Positions 35,043-37,482 of a stretch of 37,482 nucleotides of DNA are shown here, piece by piece. The position numbers and the translations under genes were made by a program. Position 1 is the first letter of the stretch, and each line of letters starts with the position of its first letter. Location of the stretch: contig JBBRVU010000019.1 of NCBI GenBank assembly GCA_038246575.1, positions 1 through 37,482 of the forward strand, in the 5' to 3' direction. The notes under the pieces are model-generated. The model was not told the DNA's origin, made no database searches, and was given only the letters and a program-made list of their open reading frames with translations. The DNA comes from JACCUZ01 sp038246575 (GTDB lineage: Bacteria > Actinomycetota > Actinomycetes > JACCUZ01).

Positions 35043-37115
35043 TCACAGCAGCCGGGCGAGGCGGGCCGCCGCGCGGGCGGCGCCGTCGGTCTCGACGGAG
35101 ACGTAGTCGACCTGCCTGCCGACCTCTCCGGCCAGCAGGGCGGCCAGGTTGTCCTCGTCAAGGTCCTCGTAGGGGAGGAACGTCCCGGCGCGGTACTGGT
35201 TGAGGCGGGCTCGGACGTGGAAGTTCTGCTCGAAGTGGTTACGGAGGGGGACGTAGATGAATGGCACCTTGCACGCGGTGAGCTCCATGGTGGTCGTGAG
35301 CCCGCCCTGGACGACGGCGACGTCTGCGACGGCCAGGTGCCGGTACAGCTCATGCACGTAGCTTCGGTACTCCACCCCCTCGACCGACGGCAGCTCGGAC
35401 GGGTCGATCCGGGGTCCGGTGACCATGATCATCCGCAGCCCGTCGATGTTGCGCCGGGCAGCGGGGAAGGCTCGCGCGACCCGCCGGAGCAAGTCTGCCC
35501 CGACCGCAGAGCCACCCACCGACACGATGCAGATCCGTTCGTCCTCGTGGTAGCCCAGCTCGCGGCGGACCTCGGCGCGGTCTCCCAGCGCGCTCGGGTC
35601 GAACCCGGTGACGTAGCCGGCAAAGTCGAAGTTGGCCTCGGTCCACTCACGGATGCCCGGCAGCCCCGGTCCGAACGTCCCGGGCACGATGTCCTCCGGG
35701 TTCCCGACGAAGATCGCGGCGTCACGGATGCGCCCGTAGCGGGCGACCTGCTCGATCATCTCGGCGTTGTAGTCGGCCGCCACGACCGCCTCGCGCTCGC
35801 CGCGCTGAGGCATCGGGAGGTACCCGACGAAGTCCGTCATCCACGCGTAGGCCGCCTTCTTCAGACCGGGGTTCTCGTGAAGCTGGTAGTCGAGCTCCCA
35901 GGCCTCGTCGCCGATGACGAGGTCGTACTGGCCCTTGCTGACCACCTCGTCGATCACCATGAAGTTGGCGAGCTGGATCTCATCCATGTCGCGGAGCGCC
36001 TGGAACGCCGCCAGGTCGTGCTCGCCGCTCTCGGCCTCGATGTGCGCCGACTCGTTCGCGAGCAGCTGGGAGGCCGGGTGGATCACCTCGCCGCTGGCTT
36101 CCAGGACGCGCGTGACCGGGTCCTGGGCGAGCCAGTCGATCACGACGTCGGGCCGTGCCGCCCGAAGCTCGCCCGCGATGGCGAGGTCGCGGCGCGCGTG
36201 GCCGAGGCCGATGGGCGAGGAGATGTACAGCGCCCGCTTGGGACGTCCGTGTCCCACGTGCATAGCGGTGTCGAGCCGAACGGTCCCGTGGACGCGATCG
36301 ACGAAGTCGTGGATCGCCCGGTTCACTGCGACCGGGTGGCGCGCAGTCGGCAGGTGCCCGGCACCGTCGAGCGTGACCATCTCCGCGTGCGGGAGCATCT
36401 CTCGCAGGACCTGGGAGCTCTCGGCCGGCACGATCCGGTCGCCGGTGCCGTGGATGAGCAGGACCGGGACGTCGATGGCGCGCACGGCTCGCTCGTGCTC
36501 GTCGAGGTCCAGGCGCGGGGCGCCGTGGGTCTGGGCGATGACGTCTCCCGTGGTCTCCAGGCTCCAGCCGACGGTGTCCTCCCACAGCTTCGTCGAGCGA
36601 GGGTCCGAGCAGGCCTCGTCGAAGAAGAACTCCACGAAGCCGCGCCAGTCGGTGCGCCAGTAGTCCGGGTCATACATGTCCCAACGCGGGTCGTCTCTGC
36701 TGCGGGCCACTCCCCAGTCGTGACCGGCGGCGATCGCCACCACCGCGTCGACGCGCTGGGGGTAGAGCGCAGCCAGGCTGAGAGCCCAGCCACCTCCCCG
36801 TGACAGCCCGATAGCGGTGCAGGTGGATGTTGCTGTGGCGTCGAGGACGGCGACGGTGTCTTCCAGAACCTCGCGGGCGCCGTACCGGGCACGGTCCAGC
36901 GACCGGCTCGAGCCGCCATTCCCGACGGGGTCGAAGGTGACCACTCGAAAGTGCCGGGCGAGGTAGGGAATCTGCATCTTCCAGTGTCGCGAGTGGATGA
37001 TCTGCCAGGTCGGCGCGAGCAGGAGGGTCGGCCCGTCGTGCTCATAGACCTCGTAGTGAATGCTCTCGCCAGCACGCTCGACCGTGCCGTCCTTGTCGGG
37101 GTACCTGGCCCTCAT
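35043..37115 (-). CDS. Alpha/beta-hydrolase fused to a GT-B glycosyltransferase
   Basis: A 690-residue two-domain protein. Residues 1-285 are an alpha/beta hydrolase: oxyanion region LLLAPTWQIIHSRHW, nucleophile elbow GLSRGG (Ser105), acid in HGTGDRIVP (Asp226) and catalytic His in GAGHLPT (His254). Residues about 293-690 are a MurG/UGT-like GT-B enzyme: N-terminal RALYISSPIGLGHARRDLAI, ANFMVIDEVV, and a donor-site region SVGGSAVGADLL followed by AVVQGGLTTTMELTACKVPF. No signal peptide. Fused proteins like this occur in several actinobacteria as far as I recall, without a known substrate; the hydrolase could release or load the acyl or sugar acceptor. ATG at 37115 has GAAGGAAGG upstream. Confidence 0.88.
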   Translation of the reverse strand: MRARYPDKDGTVERAGESIHYEVYEHDGPTLLLAPTWQIIHSRHWKMQIPYLARHFRVVTFDPVGNGGSSRSLDRARYGAREVLEDTVAVLDATATSTCTAIGLSRGGGWALSLAALYPQRVDAVVAIAAGHDWGVARSRDDPRWDMYDPDYWRTDWRGFVEFFFDEACSDPRSTKLWEDTVGWSLETTGDVIAQTHGAPRLDLDEHERAVRAIDVPVLLIHGTGDRIVPAESSQVLREMLPHAEMVTLDGAGHLPTARHPVAVNRAIHDFVDRVHGTVRLDTAMHVGHGRPKRALYISSPIGLGHARRDLAIAGELRAARPDVVIDWLAQDPVTRVLEASGEVIHPASQLLANESAHIEAESGEHDLAAFQALRDMDEIQLANFMVIDEVVSKGQYDLVIGDEAWELDYQLHENPGLKKAAYAWMTDFVGYLPMPQRGEREAVVAADYNAEMIEQVARYGRIRDAAIFVGNPEDIVPGTFGPGLPGIREWTEANFDFAGYVTGFDPSALGDRAEVRRELGYHEDERICIVSVGGSAVGADLLRRVARAFPAARRNIDGLRMIMVTGPRIDPSELPSVEGVEYRSYVHELYRHLAVADVAVVQGGLTTTMELTACKVPFIYVPLRNHFEQNFHVRARLNQYRAGTFLPYEDLDEDNLAALLAGEVGRQVDYVSVETDGAARAAARLARLL

Positions 37116-37159
37116 CGGCTGCCTTCCTTCGACTCTCGTCCCACTGTTCCAGCGCCGGA

Positions 37160-37192
37160 GCGGCCGTGCCCGGCCGCAGAGAGCGGCCGGGC
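37160..37192 (-). terminator. Alternative GC hairpins between methyltransferase and hydrolase-GT genes
   Basis: The central segment 37168-37177 pairs perfectly with 37183-37192 (10 bp, 5-base loop). Its overlapping segment 37171-37177 can instead pair with 37160-37166 (7 bp, 4-base loop). The structure lies 36 nt after the methyltransferase stop on the minus strand and could terminate or attenuate read-through into the hydrolase-GT gene. No T-tract follows. Confidence 0.45.
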
Positions 37193-37227
37193 CGTACCAA
37201 CCGGCTGGGACCGGTCTGGGCCTTCGC

Positions 37228-37482
37228 TTAGGGCCTGACCGCGAACACGTTGTTGAACGGCGTCTGCGAGGCTAGGTCGAAGCCGGTGAAGCCCGCTGTG
37301 GTGACCACGTCGCGGATCCTCGCGGGTCCCGCTTGGGTGCCGAGGGCCAGCCCCACGTCCTGCGACAGCGAGCACGGGGTGCAGAGCAGCGTCGAGAACG
37401 CGTAGTAGGCGCGGCCGACCGGGTTCAGGTTGTCCTCGACGTGGTCGCCTGCGGCCGGCTCGACGATCATCCAGACTCCGTC
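37228..37482 (-). CDS. SAM-dependent methyltransferase, C-terminal part (runs off right edge)
   Basis: The visible 84 codons read DGVW-MIVEPAAGDHVEDNLNPVG and continue to a stop at 37228. The text VEPAAGDHVEDNLNPVGRAY, STLLCTPCSLSQDVGLALG, RIRDVVTTAGFTGF and TPFNNVFAVRP matches the C-terminal end of a group of actinobacterial class I methyltransferases, some of which carry an N-terminal winged helix. The SAM-binding motif lies outside the window. Same strand as the hydrolase-GT gene, 112 nt apart. Confidence 0.75.
   Translation of the reverse strand, partial: DGVWMIVEPAAGDHVEDNLNPVGRAYYAFSTLLCTPCSLSQDVGLALGTQAGPARIRDVVTTAGFTGFDLASQTPFNNVFAVRP

Noticed and set aside
35217..36803. Plus-strand open frame of about 530 codons opposite the hydrolase-GT gene
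   Set aside because: Shadow of the real gene; Arg/Asp/Val-rich without motifs.
30649..37482. Complete integrative element with attL/attR at tRNA-Gly
   Set aside because: No integrase, recombination directionality gene or second copy of the tRNA end is visible in the window.

Overview
The window is 37.5 kb of high-GC DNA from an actinomycete. A MshC-type mycothiol ligase at the left edge, RsfS, a LytR_C protein, a DUF4233 protein, tandem clpP1/clpP2, and the rplU-rpmA-obg-proB, mreBCD-mrdA-rodA and TIGR03960/TIGR03936 blocks all point to Actinomycetia. The gene order looks most like Propionibacteriales/Nocardioidaceae, but I cannot prove the genus from the sequence alone. No rRNA, CRISPR array, replication origin or complete insertion sequence is present.

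Positions 1-30.7 kb are conserved chromosomal core, almost all on the minus strand. Reading along the minus strand (right to left): tRNA-Pro, trigger factor, clpP1-clpP2 and clpX (protein folding and quality control); valS, alone on the plus strand; folC, a DUF4233 membrane protein and ndk; a secreted GH114-like glycosidase; mreB-mreC-mreD-mrdA-rodA (elongation machinery); a radical SAM gene (TIGR03960), a 2H-phosphoesterase-like gene and TIGR03936; rne (RNase E/G); rplU-rpmA from its own promoter; obg-proB; two small conserved genes; nadD, a LytR_C protein, rsfS and a histidine phosphatase; tRNA-Ala; and the start of mshC. Many starts overlap the upstream stop by 4 bases (ATGA or GTGA), suggesting translational coupling.

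From tRNA-Gly (30.65 kb) to the right edge the DNA looks accessory. There is about 0.5 kb without a recognisable gene, then an HxlR-type regulator with an SCP2-like C-terminal domain divergent from a SAM methyltransferase, a flavin monooxygenase, a decayed IS3-family transposase, a truncated unidentified gene, a large alpha/beta-hydrolase/glycosyltransferase fusion, and the C-terminus of a second methyltransferase. Methyltransferases, an oxygenase, a hydrolase and a glycosyltransferase together suggest modification of a small molecule or lipid, but no scaffold-building enzyme is visible.

Points that most deserve a second look: a one-base frameshift in mreC; the hydrolase-glycosyltransferase fusion; back-to-back leaderless-type promoters in the 43-bp folC/valS gap; a valyl-tRNA synthetase carrying archaeal-type signatures; a ClgR-like operator upstream of clpP1P2; and an unusual 2H-phosphoesterase-like gene between the two TIGR genes. 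Start codons and promoter calls come from inspection by eye and have not been tested.
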